Shown: positions 39,701 through 52,750, numbered from the stretch's first letter. The stretch is 64,000 nucleotides of DNA from Kappaphycus alvarezii (GCA_002205965.3 NADL03000451.1:806001-870000); one strand, 5' to 3'. Made by a program: numbers and translations. Notes: a model not told the origin generated them from the letters alone.

Positions 39701-41690
39701 ATTAAATTTGTGTCAATCATGTTGTTTTGTTCCTTTATCATTTTTATTGGAGCGAAGTAATTTATATTTCCCTCATTTAACTCTCTATCTAAATCTATTC
39801 AGTATTAAATGAGTTTACTAGTTCAAATTTCTGCAGAAACATTCGATGGATCCAGATTACTTTACCATTTGCCTTATGAGGGTCTGTTGAACTTTGATTT
39901 AATAGCTAATAAAATATTTACTATACAAGCTTAAAATTTTATATCATCGAAAACACCTTCCCTATATATTGCACACTTTGTCCTCATGTAAGTACCAAAA
40001 TAGCTATGCATTGTACTGAATTAGACAAATTTCTGGAATTACTAGAAATTTGAAGTATGCTGTTACTCAATATAATACAGTACATTGGTGCTGCAGAGGC
40101 CAGACTTTACATATTCCCGAATATAAAACGCTTTCAATACTAACTTTTATTTTTTGTCTCTCATCGTTTTTTTAGGGATTTTTACTGCCAATTCACTGTT
40201 GCTGACTCCTAGATATGCAGTTATAATCTCGCCTAACATATACATAAAGCCATAAAATGGAACCAAGAACCCGGCTTTTTGAGATTCTGTTGCTTCAGAA
40301 CGCTATGACGAATCCATTTGAATATTAGACAGAATCAGGCGATATACCGTATAGGGATAAATTATTACGCCATAGAGAGAAGCTTGCTCCGAAAGCCTTA
40401 AAAGATGAGCAAACTAAGTACGGGGCAAGAGAAATAGGACTTATCTAAATTTTTCCCAATTTTAATATTAAATCACACCAATTTTTCCATAACAACGCTT
40501 CCTATTAATGTAGAACCTAGTGAGGCTTTTAGTCCAAATAACCAACAAATTAAAACTTTTTTTCTTTCGTGACACATATAAACGGCGCCCAGTCCAACTT
40601 TATGGAGAGTGCAAGCACGAATTTTTTACTTCCTGACATTATACACATGAACGCGCATCTGGTAAGCTGCGTTGATATATTGAACATTTCCAAATTTTCA
40701 TTATTTATTGATTCCAGCAAGGTAAACTCGAACTCCAGAGAACGGTGAGATTTTGCAGCTTCCTTTCCAGTTTTCAACGAATTAAGATGCTCTTCAACAT
40801 ACGGACTAAAATCTGTTCGCAGGAGCTCTCTAACTCCATTAATTGACAGAAACTAGAATAACGTGGAATAGGGCTTGGCCCGACTGACTACTAGTATAGT
40901 ATAGTAAATATTAGTCCTTAAAGTTGATACGAAACAAGGTGAACTTGACTCTAGGGTACCATTTCTTCACTAACGATTGCTTCTAGAGTCTAAAAGGACA
41001 TTTTCTCCATCTTCTTAAACTTCCAATCTCGAAATAAGTGTCATAATACCCCTCTACAAAATGTTGAACTGGGATATCTAATTTCTGTTTTCTGTTTTCT
41101 CCATCAATAGTTATCCAGATTTCTCTTCAAATTGGGTTTCCTCTACAGCTTTTATGTTTTTGCTGAATTCATTTCTCCTCTCCCTCTCCATCCATCAAAT
41201 ATCCCTAAAATATATGTCGGGTACCTTAATTCTAGCCACTATAGCTGTATCATATGCACGATGCGTGAGCTCCTATTTTGCAAGATGTTGCATTAATAAT
41301 TCTCTAAGTGAATTCTTGACTACAGCAATGAATTCGCTTCCATATCTCATCATCACTTCTACAATTGAAAAGTATACAAAGAAAATCCTCACATGCGACG
41401 CGTTATTTAACAATTCGAATGCCTCCGTCTTCCCTTCCGGCCAATTGAGTATCTTATATCCATGAGTAGCAGTACAATGATTTGGTTGGATCCTTGTCCA
41501 TCATTCCTATAGGAAGGAAGGCTGGGATTTCAGAACCAACGATATCAAGTTATGTAAGTACTTGAGGTTTTCAGAATAGTATCTGAAGCGTGAGCGAGGT
41601 ACTTTCCCATGGTATTTTTAGGGTGCTTCTGCAAAGTAAAACTTGTTTTGTGAATAAATTGAAAAGAATCATATATATTATTACTAAATT
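21711..41690. other. Long AT-rich stretch without a supportable gene
   Basis: About 20 kb of visibly AT-rich sequence with only short, mutually overlapping frames of AT-biased composition. Patches with more balanced composition lie at about 27330-28000 and 33000-35600. They hold short frames (for example 27690-27968 and 33896-34255) whose products I do not recognise; these may be remnants of old insertions. I saw no exon-intron pattern, RNA gene or mobile-element core. The stretch contains the foldback at 28902-28951. Confidence 0.6.
28902..28951. repeat. 17-bp inverted repeat linked to a 14-bp direct repeat
   Basis: Exact inverted arms lie at 28902-28918 (CCATATAAGAACTTTTT) and 28935-28951. 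The word TTCAATGGTGTCCA occurs directly before the left arm (28891-28904) and again in the loop (28917-28930), so a direct and an inverted duplication share the same site. Confidence 0.85.
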
Positions 41691-42840
41691 TGAAACGTCA
41701 TCAACTCTTGCAAAATACCGGAAAATTATTTCTTTTTTTAGTGAAAGTACGGAATAGTTCTGTTAGTCCAACGGGCGAAGTTTGAGGACCAGTTTTGACG
41801 GAAAATTGGGTCGCGGTCTTCGACATTCTCTCGATGTATAACGAATGGAAAACTTTTCTCATTTGTATTGCATTTAAACTTGTAATTGTAGCAACAGCGA
41901 TTCCGTCAGGGAGCTGATTGGCAGTGAGCATATTACAATCAATTCATTTCTGCCTCATAGACGCATCAGAGGGACTTAAGAGCGAAAATAATCGTCGACA
42001 TTTTCGTCCTAACGTACATCAAAACCCTTTAATGGGGATTTGTGTGTTCCAACAAATCACGGAGGTGATTGGTAGCAATGGTAATCAATTCTCTCTAGTA
42101 TTTCGGGCGCATCTTGCGATGTCGCAAATGATCCATCCACTCCATTTGATTGATGTAATTCATCTTTCTCTTAATATGCAGACGCAGATTCATCCTTCTC
42201 GTACGCATATGAGCCTAAACCCTTTGAATGCCTTTCATCTATGACTACAGCGACATCTATGCGCTCTCCACTCGTATGTAATATTTCATAAAAATGAGTG
42301 CTCTAGAGGTGCCCTTTAGTAGTTCCTCACGAACGTACTGCTTCATATCTCTAATTCTGTGGTAGCTCAAGTAATTGTCATCCTAACCGCAAGCACAACA
42401 CAGAAGTAGCTTTCCGTCACGACCGATGGATATTTTGTTTGAACCTATTCTCATCATTCTTTACCTAGAAGCCACTTTAACTTCATTCCGAACGAGAATA
42501 CCGATAATTACGTGGCATCGTACCATGCATCTGTAAAAAGCTGTCACAGGATGTTCCATCGATCGATTTCATCTGGTTTCGAAATCTAACGGTGACTGCT
42601 CCCGAAAGGCAAGAATAAAATGGCGTTAGGTTTATTCAGAAGACCCATTTTGTATCGTAATCCTTTGCTCCTACAAATAGTTGAAAAAGCGGACCAAAGG
42701 TGACTGATCTTGTACTGATCCCAGCGAACCTTTTCCCAACATTGGGGTGAAAGCGTATTGATCCATTGCGTAAGGCAGTCTAACCCACCACAAATGGTGA
42801 TTTTGTTTTTCTCCTTAACTTTCTGTCTCAATTTCATGCC
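41691..42840 (-). other. Unrecognised minus-strand reading-frame remnants
   Basis: Two minus-strand frames (42586-42837, 83 residues, and 41701-41931, 76 residues) have balanced composition in an otherwise AT-rich region. Text between them (GTSCDSFLQMHGTMP-like, around 42560-42500) may belong to the same former gene. I do not recognise the family. A decayed transposase or host pseudogene is possible, but nothing here proves coding function. Confidence 0.2.
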
Positions 42841-45800
42841 CCCAATCCTGATTGCTCCTAAAGTAAGAGACTATCAAAATAAATGCCTTTAATTATGATT
42901 TTAACATCAATCAATCTTCGAAAATACAGAAGTCTCATGCAGCACCTGTGAAAAGTTTTTCGAAAAAATACCTTTTGGCCATTGAATAAGCGATGATGCA
43001 CCCCACATGCCTCAAATTTCCCTATTCGATTTGATATCGGCGAATTTTCTGCGTCTTTGCGAAACTCTTGCGACTTCGGAGCTTTAGCGTCATCGACATC
43101 ATTTCATAAGTCTGAATTTAAATTTTGTGCATTTGTCCTTCGTAAGAGAGCTTGGCAGCGGCTTACAAAGAATTTAGACGAAGTTTTACCAGAATCGTTT
43201 GTGCCTGTCACTAAGGAAGCCAACTGAACGCAAGCGCCAGTACTTAGTACCATATTAAACGAAGCTTCATCATTCGTAGAAAAATAAATGACCAGGCATA
43301 GTCAGGAAAATTTAGAACTGGACTACCTTTTCAACATGACGACTGGATTCGGCAGTCCTTCAGGGAAAATAATTACCGAACAAAACCTTCGCCAGCAATA
43401 GTCCCATATTCACTATCATGATGATTTTATTCTTGTCAAACCCAGATCCAATTTTGGATTCATCTCCAGTATAATATGTGTGGCTTGTTAAACGACTTGA
43501 GCGATCTTGATATCGACCTTACGCTGATCGATCGATTTGAGTAAACGGATGTGTGCGATCATGTGGGGCATCCGTAGATGTTTGGGGCTTTTTCATGGAA
43601 ATATACTAAAAGAGAAGCGAAATCCGAATTGACTTATAACTTTGATACGTTGGGTGCTAGCCCTAGGTGCAGATTTGTATGGATTGGATGTGCAGGGAGA
43701 TAAAACCCAGGACTTGTGGTCGCTTTACTGTCCGCATATATCTTTTTCCTCCTGACTGGGGACGTGGATGGCTATTCCGTCTGAGTGTAGTGCAACATCC
43801 AGGACTGATGCGATTCAGAAGTTTGCTCTAAACCTCTATTCGAATTTTTATGTTACTGAGCAAATCTTTTTGGCGTTGGTCGGCTAATTTTGACCGTTTA
43901 GCCTTGCCGTGGGTCTGCTCGGGTCAGGTCCAGTCTGTAAGCATGCAATAACACGTGTCTTTGCGGTACACAGGGAGCCAATGACGTTGTCTAGAATTGT
44001 CACTGAGAACATTGGAAATGTGAAAAGGGCTAGAGAGGACTTAATGAGGAAATATGACTGACTGTTTGTATCCTAACACCAGTTGCATGTTGCGTTAAGC
44101 CTCAAAGAAAAGTACCTACTTCCAGTCATCTGTTACTTGTTAGTGGAAAAACGATGGCCCAATCGACAGGAAGCCGTTTGCCACAGAATTTACATGTCCA
44201 ATGTCTGTTCAAGCTGGTCGAGCAACTTCCATCCACCTCGATGGGGCAGGCTGTGGGACCTTCTTCATTAACGGGTATCGGTGGGAGTGATCAAATAGTT
44301 GCTGTCGCCCTTTTCTGGAATGTATTGAAGATGGCGAGGGAGTCTCAGCCCACTGGGCCTACATACCCACAAACATCTTCGATGCCGATGATGAATGTAT
44401 TGTATGCAGTTTTCGCCCCTGGAGTTGTGCAAATTGGCGTGGGGAATGAGTCACAACCCAATCCCGGTGTAGCAGCCCCATAGGGTGGCCTTGGTCTGAT
44501 TTCCACATCTGCCTCTCAATCTGTGCAACACTCAATGAGTTCAAACCTGCATAAACTGGGAACTAATGACTTACAGACAGAAAATCAGTTAGGGGATACT
44601 CAGAAGCGCGGTATAGAAGAAGGAGGAAGCGCCCAAGAACGACGAATGCCCAAGTGATTCGAAAGATAGACAAAACTTGGGCATCATGTAATGAGGTTGC
44701 TACACGAACAGACGAGGAAGGGAAAACATGTTCCCCTCTATCCATCAGCGAAAGAAATAAATGCGGACCTTCTATTTATCACAAAAACATTAGGCCCCCT
44801 CACATATTTTGTGGACGGTAATACATCAAGAAAACCTCCTAAGGACTGAGGGACGCCAGAAGGTTTATTTCACGAGTATTAGTTGCCCAAAATCTGGTAC
44901 AAAAGGCTTGCCTTCACGCCATTCGCACTCCACCTGATTCAAAACACGTTGTATGATTCTGTTTATATTTATCCATTTTCAGAACTCATTATATTCAAGG
45001 GCGATGCCGTACTTACCGGTTCGTTGCACGAAAAAGTACATCAAGTAATGTAGTCTCTTTGAGCCCTGTAACATGCAGTGGTGTGTACAAGAGGCATCTC
45101 ATGATCTCTGGGCTTTCAAATATAGCGTAAAACAAAACCCATACAACATCAATTACGAAATTACCAGCAATGACTTGCAAACCTTCCGCGAGATTGAAAT
45201 GAAGCCCTAAATATGAGTAACTACAGTTTACCCCACGGAAATTTTGGCAAAAGGCGGTACCTGGTTAATCCGAATCGGAATTTAGACATTAAAAAGCCTG
45301 GAAGGATAATCTTAGAATGGCCCAGGACGATGACATGGGGCTTGGGGGCGCGCCCCAGAAAGCATGTGTCCAAAAGGTTACAGAAAAGGAGCGGATGAAA
45401 CTGACAGCAATCAGGCAGTGTGAAGTATGGCAGGCGTTTCCATGCAGTACCTGTAGAGTTTTCGAAAGTTTAAAATGGCGACTGGAGGAGGTACAAGGCA
45501 TCGAGCGGAAAAAGATACGCTTAGTAGAGGCTTTGTAGAGGAAGATTTAGACCGAAAAGGAAGATGGCATATAGTAGTGGCGAGAGCGCCGACGGGGCGG
45601 CACACGAGCACGGCGCTGGTGAGGAAGGTGCAGCCGCGGAAGGTAAGATCGTACAGGCTTTGGAGACATGTGAAAAATTAGCGGTAACAATTGAGGCTAG
45701 GAGAGTCTAAAGGGAGGGCGGTGGAAGATATGGATGTAGTACGTAGTGAGGGAGAAATCATTTACAGGGAGTAGTTGGGGTTGCAGGTGTTTTTTTGGAT

Positions 45801-46926
45801 GGGCGCTTTTCGGAGAGCAATTGTTGTCTTCTTGTACATTTCGATGACTTTTTGACATACCTTACCAGTAACCATGCCAAAATATGAATAACCCTGTAGA
45901 ACAGATCTTGGCATGTTTGCACTTACTTTGGAAAGAAAAGTTGAAACGTTTGAACACTTTTGATTGAAACTGAAGAAATACTGTTAGCACTTTATTCTAA
46001 GAGTTCCCAGATTCCGCTTCGATTATCTACCAGCGACTGAGTTGCACCCTCTGGTCATCCATCGCTGAAGCTATCCTGTCGCGAGCCCCGATGCGCATGG
46101 ACGACGAAGTACACCCGGTTAGATCTTAACCGTATAGTTAGGACGTGCGCAGTCCCCAGTAGATACTGAACGCATTAAACTTCTCTCTCATTAAACTTCT
46201 CTCGATTAATAGTGGACTCGGAGCAATTTGGACGTAAATAATCCATCATTCCAGAAAAACTTTACAGTGAATGTTGAATTTCGAACGGACCATTTCTGTA
46301 AGTACGACAACATCATTAGCTCATTTTGTGGTTATGAACTCATTTCCGTTTGCATCCAAGGACTAGTTTCGTGTTTACGTTGCTTTCAATGTGGTCGACT
46401 TTATTGTAGTTGATTCTTGTGGCTTCTGATGTTGAAACTGATGTTGGTTGTGATTGGTGATAATCTCAACTTTCTAGCTACATGCTCCACTTCTATAGCC
46501 TTTTTTGGTCTCTAATTTCGAAAAATGGGCTTTCAAATTGAAGCTTATTGACTCTTCTGGCTGTTTGATCCGAAAAAATGTAGTTACCAACATGAAGAAC
46601 AGGGTCCGTGAGAGATACTGTATATAGGGCCATTGTAAAGCTACTTTGTCTATCTTCTAGATCTAAGTTAGTTTCTATGTAGTAAGGGATGTTTAGACAT
46701 ATTTGATACGAGTTCATCCGATCCGACCACATCGGTAGTACTGTTCGTTTGTACTTACTCTGATGCAGTGTTTGCTTGCACCAACTGTGTGTAAATAGCG
46801 ATTTGGACTGGAAGCTTTGAATTAATAGGATCAAGCGCTTTCGTACTCTAGTTCTGTTATTCTCCTCATACCACGGAGCAGTCGTTTGGACTTTTTAGAT
46901 TAATGTTGTCTGTCAATTTCCACACC
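42841..46926. other. Stretch without a recognised gene before the MULE
   Basis: Short frames occur (for example 44154-44483 on the plus strand, 109 residues, of unknown family) and base composition is more balanced than to the left. Nothing is strong enough to call a gene. A 15-bp word, CATTAAACTTCTCTC, is repeated in tandem around 46172-46204. Confidence 0.4.
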
Positions 46927-46935
46927 CTGTTTGCC
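46927..46935 (+). repeat. 9-bp target-site duplication, left copy
   Basis: CTGTTTGCC abuts the left end of the MULE and is repeated exactly at 53023-53031. Nine bases is the standard duplication length for Mutator elements. Confidence 0.93.
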
Positions 46936-47210
46936 GGGAGAGACTGCATAGAGGTCGGGTAAAATGTGTAAGAGCTACACCAATCACGGCGCTGAGTTCA
47001 CACTGGCGCAGCGAGTGGAGTTACCAAGAGGACCGCGTCCAGGCCCTCTTAGAGCAGGATTTTGTACGGCCCAATTAGAGCAGAGAGTTCACTCCGCCAC
47101 GGTGCTATGTAACATTTTTCCAATTACTGCCTCACAAGTCATCTCTGTGACATTTCCGGCCAATGACGCCTTCCATTTCCAGTTCTCATAAACTGGGCTA
47201 TACGGCGTAC
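46936..47210 (+). repeat. Left terminal inverted repeat of the MULE
   Basis: About 275 bp that match the reverse complement of 52751-53022 closely, with a few substitutions and short indels. Frames read through it (46964-47191) are only by-products of the repeat, as the same peptide appears on the opposite strand at the other end. Confidence 0.93.
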
Positions 47211-47269
47211 ATCAGAAGTGAACAAATAAGGCGCCAAATTGGTACCACCAAAGCCACACTTTCGAATGC

Positions 47270-47335
47270 TTGCCACACCAACGTCCGCGCTCGCTAAGCC
47301 AGCTCCGGCAACGTCCGCGTTGGCTTAGTCGGGGC
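47270..47335. repeat. Subterminal direct and inverted repeat inside the MULE
   Basis: AACGTCCGCG occurs twice (near 47280 and 47310), and CTAAGCCA with its inverted partner TGGCTTAG flanks the second copy. Such subterminal repeats are candidate transposase-binding sites. This is inference. Confidence 0.5.
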
Positions 47336-47653
47336 TCAGCAAATTCTATCGTTTTCGCACAACGTAGGCTAAAGATTTGGGGCAAAATATAGCGCCAACT
47401 GCGTTAAACCTGCGCACATGAATGCGGTACCAAGGAAAACCGGAATGCCTGCAACGCTACAAAAGTAGACCACAGCGCATGCATAACAGACATTCCATCG
47501 GAGAGTACAATCGAAGCTCTACTAACAAGCTATCACTTGGTTTTTCCATGCATCTAGGCTCTTTCACACAGGCATTAGGGGGTAGAGGAAACATGGTTTA
47601 CTTGTTTGATCTCGGTCACGTCTATGATTTTCAGACCCTCGTCAATTGCCTGG

Positions 47654-48271
47654 TCAATCATGCTTTTTATTCGATTCTACTCTTCTCGTTAGACTGTATA
47701 GCTCTTGGGAGTTTATATGGGACCCCAGTTCGCGATTGATATGTGTTCGATCGCTTGGTCTTTTTCCGTGTAGTCTTAAGGACGATTTTTTTCGCTTCTG
47801 TTTTCGAGTTAGACCTGGATTTGGATTTCTGACATCGATAGGGTCTTGAGCACTCGACAGGCTGTTTACGGAGAGAATTTCGCGTACTGTTGATGTCACC
47901 GGAAGCGAAGTTTGCGATCCTGCAATGGGAACTCGACCGTGAGAGAGTGCTTTGCTCGCATCTTCCAGAACAAAGCGAACGCTTTGCAAGGCGAGTGGTC
48001 CAATTCTCAAATCAAGGTAATGCATTTTGTCTATCAATGCCCTGGCGTCGGACCATGACAAGTACTCCGTAACCTCCTTCTTGATTTCTGAATCTACGTC
48101 ATTTTCCTCAATTCTTTCTCGAGTAGTATGGGCTGAGACTGAGGTGCTTTGGACAGTCTTTGAGAGCTGCTTCGCGATTTCAGAACTCATACGTCCTATG
48201 TGATGCACATAACAATCTGTGCGGCAGTTTTCCAGTATGGATCGAATAAATCTTCGAGTCGTATCGTTCAT
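47654..48271 (-). CDS. C-terminal region of the MULE-encoded protein
   Basis: A 205-residue frame following the SWIM finger. It is acidic at first (ERIEENDVDSEIKKEVTEYL), then ends in a basic stretch with RKQKRKKSS, a candidate nuclear-localisation signal. I recognise no domain. Its position directly downstream of the SWIM motif in an all-minus-strand element suggests that it is the tail of the transposase. The ATG at 48271 is probably internal, not the true start. Confidence 0.5.
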   Translation of the reverse strand: MNDTTRRFIRSILENCRTDCYVHHIGRMSSEIAKQLSKTVQSTSVSAHTTRERIEENDVDSEIKKEVTEYLSWSDARALIDKMHYLDLRIGPLALQSVRFVLEDASKALSHGRVPIAGSQTSLPVTSTVREILSVNSLSSAQDPIDVRNPNPGLTRKQKRKKSSLRLHGKRPSDRTHINRELGSHINSQELYSLTRRVESNKKHD

Positions 48272-48283
48272 ATAATATGGTTC

Positions 48284-49890
48284 TCAATCTTTGGTTTCGA
48301 AGAAGGATTCGGGATATGTCACGGCACATCGTACCATGTGCTTGCAAGAAACCCTTGAATTTAATGCTGTCGACAGGAACAGGCAGCTATCAGCTTGGAG
48401 CTCTCTTGGTATCGCTGTGGTTTGTGGTTCGTCATGAACACTTGATATACGATGGATTCGTACTGGCTTGATTTTATCTGGGATGCATTGGAACGTGTCG
48501 ATGAATTTCAACTGGAATACGACGACCTCCTCTAGAACATCCGCATCGGGCACTCGAATGTCAGGCCACGCAGCCCGCTCGTTGTTATTACTTCAGCGCC
48601 GATCACAGCATACCTTCTGCTTGGAACCACGCTCCTGTCAACGAATTTCAGCAAAAAAGTAGGCTTTATAGTCTTTCATTAGCTCATACAATTCACTGGC
48701 AGTGGGAGCTGGAACTGCGCAATCTTTCTATGATTAATGCTCTGGGGATTAAGGATCTTTGTTGGGATAGTGCTCTCCTTTCAAAGTTCTTTGGGTGACT
48801 CTGAACATTTCCTCGGGAATTTGAAAAGGGTACCTTTCTTTGAAGAATATGGCGCCGGTACAAAGAGTTCGATCATTCGGAATACCCTGTCCCTTGAAAT
48901 AGATACCGGTACGGCACCGACTGGTTTCGATGGAAGGCGACGAGCATCCGTGGCTGTTTGTGGTATAAGTTATGTACCATAAAGGTGGATCTTCCTGAAG
49001 GTGTAAAAGTACTTTCTTTCAAACTCTGTTCTCCGACTGAGAAACTTCTCTCAGTTTGGACTTTCGCATTCTGAAAAGATCTCCTGACATCGCTTCCGAT
49101 AGATTTTTCCGCCCAACTTGCTGCACCATGCCGCACAGTGCTTTAACTGGTTCTAATTAAGGTGCCAGTCGTCCAACCCCAAGTAGGAAGACTTGAAAAC
49201 CGTACGCGTAGCATTGATACAGTACATGCTTTGGTCCATTGCAATCATGGATGGCGTTAGTCGAATTGTAGATCTAAATTGTTGCACGACCCTTTCGAAG
49301 GATTCTTCTGTCTCATTACACAAGATGCCTTAAAAAAAGTTAGAACAAAGCCGTCGTTAGATCTCTCTTCACAGATAGTAAAGGTAGTCCGAACCTGTTA
49401 ATATGGCTTTACAGTCAATGCTAACTCCGGGGATCACACCAAATCGCTCGTACTCATCTATCTATTCTCGAAACGCCCATGCGGCGGAGCCCATTTTCCC
49501 ATCGTCAGTAATCGATAAAAACACACGATTTCCTGAGTTCTCTTCTCGTACTCGTAGTAGTTCCTGGCCCAAACGCATGCAATCTTGCTCCTTTGGAGCC
49601 TCGACACCAATTGTGTACAAAAGCTTGTTCCACAGCACTTTCTTATTGAGAGATATTTCGTAATTCTTCTCTGGTAGCCTTACTATGTCCGAAAAGGGGA
49701 TGTGAATCTCAGTTCGCATTTTGAAAGCCTCCGCTTGGAGCCTCGGGGAAGATGTTGTATGACTCTGTTCATGTTGGGGGTGATTGTGATAGGGTACTTT
49801 CATTGTGCAATGATATACCTTCACACACTGGTATCGGTTTCTTGAATGTAAACCGAGTCCAAGGTTCTGATGTGGCACGTGAAGGGGCAT
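48284..49890 (-). pseudogene. MULE transposase: DDE core and SWIM zinc finger (frame-disrupted)
   Basis: This is the catalytic protein of the Mutator-like element, which would cut and rejoin the element's ends. From 49890 downwards, an N-terminal part (142 residues) contains the spaced His/Cys text of a WRKY/FLYWCH-like region and ends SITDDGKMGSAAWAF. The DDE core follows: a TEESFERVVQQ-like helix precedes MIAMDQSMYCINATRTVF, whose Asp (codon 49234-49236) is the second catalytic acid position of MULEs, then SSYLGLDDWHL. A SWIM finger is visible as CSC (48373-48381) and CKH (48338-48346), in different frames. Several frame changes of one base separate these parts, so no complete protein is encoded as written. 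Confidence 0.75.
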
Positions 49891-51649
49891 TTCTGCTCAA
49901 GCCGGTTCTTATTACACTTTACGATAGCCTTCTGCAATACTGATCGGTGTGTAAGTCAGTTGTATTTCTCTTCCGCTGGCGCCACGATGTGCTTGTGATA
50001 ACGTGAGCTCCTTATCGTAAGTATATGCCCAAAGCACTCTGCAGTATACTTTACCTCTCCAGTACCAGAATTCCTGGCACATTTTCTCCTACTTTTGATA
50101 TGTAACACAATTGCCTCGCTGAATAGAATTACGATCCTCGTTTGATTCACTGCTCTCGATAGAGCTATCCGGCATCTCTTCACTAGCCGCTATTTCATCA
50201 GGGCTGTCCACGGGGTCGGTTCTGGCGCCCGGGGTACCTGACGAAGTAAAAATGTGTGTACTTCCTCATCATCCATAAATGAGTCAATTAATAAGACAGT
50301 ATCGTCTGGTTCGCATTCTTCTGTCAGATGTTCATCATCAATTGGATCGTAGTCCAACTTCTATATTCCTAAAAATCCGGACAGTCCGCTCTCTGGTTCC
50401 CAGTTTCACATTCGTCTGGCAAAAGCCTGCAGTGGAGCAAATGCTTTCATCTAACCCTTGACACTACCATTTCCCACATCTGTTATCGTTCCATGTCTAT
50501 TTTCAATGCTCCCATTCCCTGAAAAAGACATTGGAGCAAGGGCACAGTCCCCGCCGTTCTTTACTCCAATCCGTGACAATCCCTTCGTCAGAGGCCCACC
50601 TGATATGGATCCATTTTAACAGCACTGCCTTCCCCTTGTTTTGCCTGCCGTTCTTCTGCCATCTTCCGGTCATAGTATGGGATCAAAGTCCTTTTATTGC
50701 AGACCAAACAGGCTGCAATGTCTCATCAGCTTTCCATTCCTTAACACTCCCTTTTTGAGCGGATAGCGGCGTTGTACCTTTCCATGGACAGTGCTCCTGG
50801 ACATGGATTGGCGGATGTGTATGCGTCGACGTTCGGAACGTTTTCTAACGCATCGTAGAAGGATGCATCTTTACAACGATTGCACAGCGGTATGAATTAG
50901 GGGGCTTGTACTTGATGCAACAAAGACGTCCGTTACGATGTTGTTGTGTTGCATATGATGCCTGATCTTCTTCAGCCTGTGTACACCAAACTGTTCACCA
51001 GTTTAGAAAGATCGAAAAGTAGCTTTGGCAAGTCGTTAACCTCTTCAGTGAAAGAAGCCAAATCGGTTTGTTTCTCGGTACGTTTCGATGGGGATTGCTG
51101 TTTTGGCCATAAACATCATCCAGTGAGTCGTATGTTTTGCATGAAATATCCTCACGAGGGATTGTGCTAAGCAGGTTTTCTATAAAACTTGACACAATCG
51201 AGTTACTGTCTTGGAAACGAATTCTTCTATGACTTTTTAGACATGTAGAACTCTCTGCGAAGAGCGGTTAAACCAGGCAGTTCTGTCCTTGCGAATCTTG
51301 TCCAGCTTCACAGCCCTCGCCATAGCTACTTGCTTTGACTACATCATGTGCTTCTCTTGATGACTTTTCCATCTCTCCGACGACGCAAACGCATCCTCAG
51401 TTACTTCCTGGATACTCTTCCGCGGACACTGTCCTCGTGTTCTTCGTCAACACGCTCCATTACAAGCTCCGTAGTGATCGCATACTTGTGATGGCGTTTA
51501 GGTTCAGCAACTTTGCTACTAATTTCGACTTTGCAGTTTGCTGCATCGTTAATCTTGTTCCTGGTGCTGAGTTCGTAAGAGGATACCTCTCCGTCGCCGA
51601 TCGCTGTCACTCCTTTACTTCGAGCTGCATCAATGATTTTTTAACCCGG

Positions 51650-52310
51650 AAAATTGCAGCGCCCCAGCTGTACTGCTCTGTTAAGCTCGGATTGTAACCA
51701 GTAGCAAATTTCCGGGTTAGCAAATACCACAGCTCACTGAAAAAGTAGTAAATGCAGCCAAAACATACGCACCACAGCTATATCCATCTTCTGTCGATGA
51801 AATTTGATATCGTGCAGCATACAGTTCTTCCTAGATGTTGTCCAACGAACCAATTTATGCGGGAAGACATGATCAAAGGCAGTCTGGAAGAATTTGATGA
51901 TACAAGGAGCGCATATGTAGGCAAGACTGTCCCCGAACGATACCAAGCGATCCTCACCATTTTTCAAATGGTTGATTGATCTCTGTGCCAGAAGCATACC
52001 CCAGTGCCTGTTATCAAGGTTGAGCGTGACCACGGTTTTCACCTCTCCCTTCCCAGCAATCATAGGTGAACAAAAAGCATCTGCAAACAGATCCAGATGT
52101 TCTTTTTGTACGTTTGTGCCGTGTTGCAGTCATTGTAGAAGTTGGTAGCAATGCCAGACAAAAGGCTCCCACACAACTGCAAAACACAATGCCATCCTTC
52201 GGCTGCAGCGTTCTGATGCCAGACGTTATTAGCACATTGCACATATAGCTTTTCGGTCTGCAGTTCAAAATGAACACATTAGCGTCAAGAGTATTCCTTT
52301 CGTTGATCAT
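51650..52310 (-). pseudogene. ULP1-like (C48 family) cysteine protease encoded by the MULE (frame-disrupted)
   Basis: ULP1-family proteases release SUMO or related proteins; transposon-borne copies have unknown roles. The minus strand shows the catalytic set in the right order: His in VTLNLDNRHWGMLL, Asp in SFGDSLA, Gln in the basic/acidic stretch before the nucleophile, and Cys in DGYSCGAYVLAAF (codon 51774-51776), the counterpart of the ULP1 QxDxxxCGxYVL motif. An upstream part (52310-52060) continues the fold with GIATNFYNDCNTAQTYKK-like text. The pieces lie in two or three frames, changed by single bases. It lies upstream of the transposase on the same strand and may be a separate gene or the start of one long polyprotein. 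Confidence 0.7.
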
Positions 52311-52750
52311 GAGATCGGAAATGTGATACCTGACTGTAATAAACTGATGATGACTTGTTTCATCGGCTACATCAAAGACATCTTTCCTATACTTTCCAGA
52401 TGAGCTAAAAACCAGTCTACTGATTTCCTTTCGGCGCTGGTGAGTGCTTTATAACTCGCATGTGGATCGACGATCATGACTGCTGATTATGGCTTATGCA
52501 GTCGGCTTTGGGTTAGCTACACTTACAATCAGGAACTGGGTGCGGGTCTCGCCGATAAACCGATAAGATGGGAATGGACAAACAGTTGGATGGCTTTGGT
52601 GCGGGAATGGAAAAACAGGTCTTGGTTGGCTTTCGTTGAATGATCAACGATCAAAAGCGAACCAAAACTGCGACGGTATGGTCGTATGGTAAGTTCATGA
52701 GTTGAAAAGAGTGGGGCTACCCGCAGACTGCGGCGGCCTAAAATTGAGGT

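Noticed and set aside
21711-41690. Organellar DNA insertion in the AT-rich block
   Set aside because: No plastid or mitochondrial protein, rRNA or tRNA text was recognised on either strand.
46964-47191. Frame in the left MULE repeat as a gene
   Set aside because: The same peptide start appears in inverted orientation in the right repeat, so it is a by-product of the repeat sequence.
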